This document shows positions 15,788 through 15,898 of a DNA stretch of 15,898 nucleotides, piece by piece (the first letter of the stretch is position 1; every line of letters begins with the position of its first letter). The translations under genes were made by a program, and so were the position numbers. Source of the DNA: a bacterium (GTDB lineage: Bacteria > Vulcanimicrobiota > Xenobia > Xenobiales > Xenobiaceae); assembly GCA_017444045.1 (NCBI GenBank), contig JAFSXO010000250.1:1-15898 (forward strand), written 5' to 3'. The notes under the pieces were generated by a model. That model did not search any database. It saw only the letters and a program-made list of their open reading frames with translations, and had not been told where the DNA came from.

Positions 15788-15898
15788 TCTCATTAACTTA
15801 AGCAATGCCAATAGATCCTCATTATAACTCCCCCTAAAGGATGGCAGGGGGAGATGTCGCGACTGCGACAGAGGGGGTGGCCACAGCTGGTGGGAAAA
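15788..15898. repeat. Structured dispersed repeat, copy 2 (may continue past the window)
   Basis: This is the second copy of the element at 9935-10044, in the same orientation, starting 6 bases after the stop of the giant gene. It has the same stems: CTCCCCCT (15828-15835) with AGGGGGAG (15846-15853), and GTCGC (15856-15860) with GCGAC (15865-15869). The differences between copies fall mainly in loops and flanks. Lying directly behind a stop codon it could also act as a 3' mRNA-stabilising or terminating structure, although no T-run follows within the window. Confidence 0.8.

Overview
The window reads as chromosomal DNA of a diderm (Gram-negative-type) bacterium of moderately high GC. It carries a very long TamB-type envelope protein, a BFN-domain (DUF151) protein and a giant HD-GYP-type protein. 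TamB implies an outer membrane. The BFN protein resembles those I associate with deltaproteobacterial and other non-model diderms more than with enterics. I cannot name a genus. Gene density is normal, and I see no phage, transposase, CRISPR, tRNA or rRNA.

Layout. (1) Bases 1-6182 (+) hold the 3' 2059 codons of a TamB-like AsmA-superfamily protein whose start lies before the window. (2) At 6183-6833 (+) a HAD hydrolase of the YihX type starts directly after the TamB stop, with its ribosome binding site inside the end of tamB, so the two are probably translationally coupled. (3) A hairpin with a T-rich flank at 6824-6862 separates this pair from a convergent minus-strand pair: malQ (8430-6871) and, 4 bases upstream of it, a 137-residue cysteine-containing protein I do not recognise (8848-8435). 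(4) A divergent 301-base region (8849-9149) contains a 20-bp tandem duplication and AT-rich DNA. (5) At 9150-9785 (+) lies a BFN protein with a long aspartate-rich tail. (6) A 419-base gap holds a structured dispersed repeat and a perfect 10-bp inverted repeat. (7) At 10205-15781 (+) a 1858-residue protein has about 1500 residues of Ala/Gln/Ser/Lys-rich sequence, including a 14-residue tandem repeat, followed by a divergent HD-GYP domain. (8) The window ends in a second copy of the structured dispersed repeat, so the giant gene lies between two direct copies.

How the genes relate. TamB belongs to envelope biogenesis. MalQ belongs to maltodextrin/glycogen metabolism. The HAD protein has the motif pattern of glucose-1-phosphate phosphatases, which could link it to carbohydrate metabolism, but that is inference. 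The giant protein is the most unusual item. Its HD-GYP domain contains an internal 36-residue duplication of the HD motif helix (a KD copy then an HD copy), has Asn where the first metal-binding His is expected, and has HDIGE in place of HDIGK. It looks like a cytoplasmic, long-tethered, possibly non-canonical cyclic-di-nucleotide or metal-binding module.
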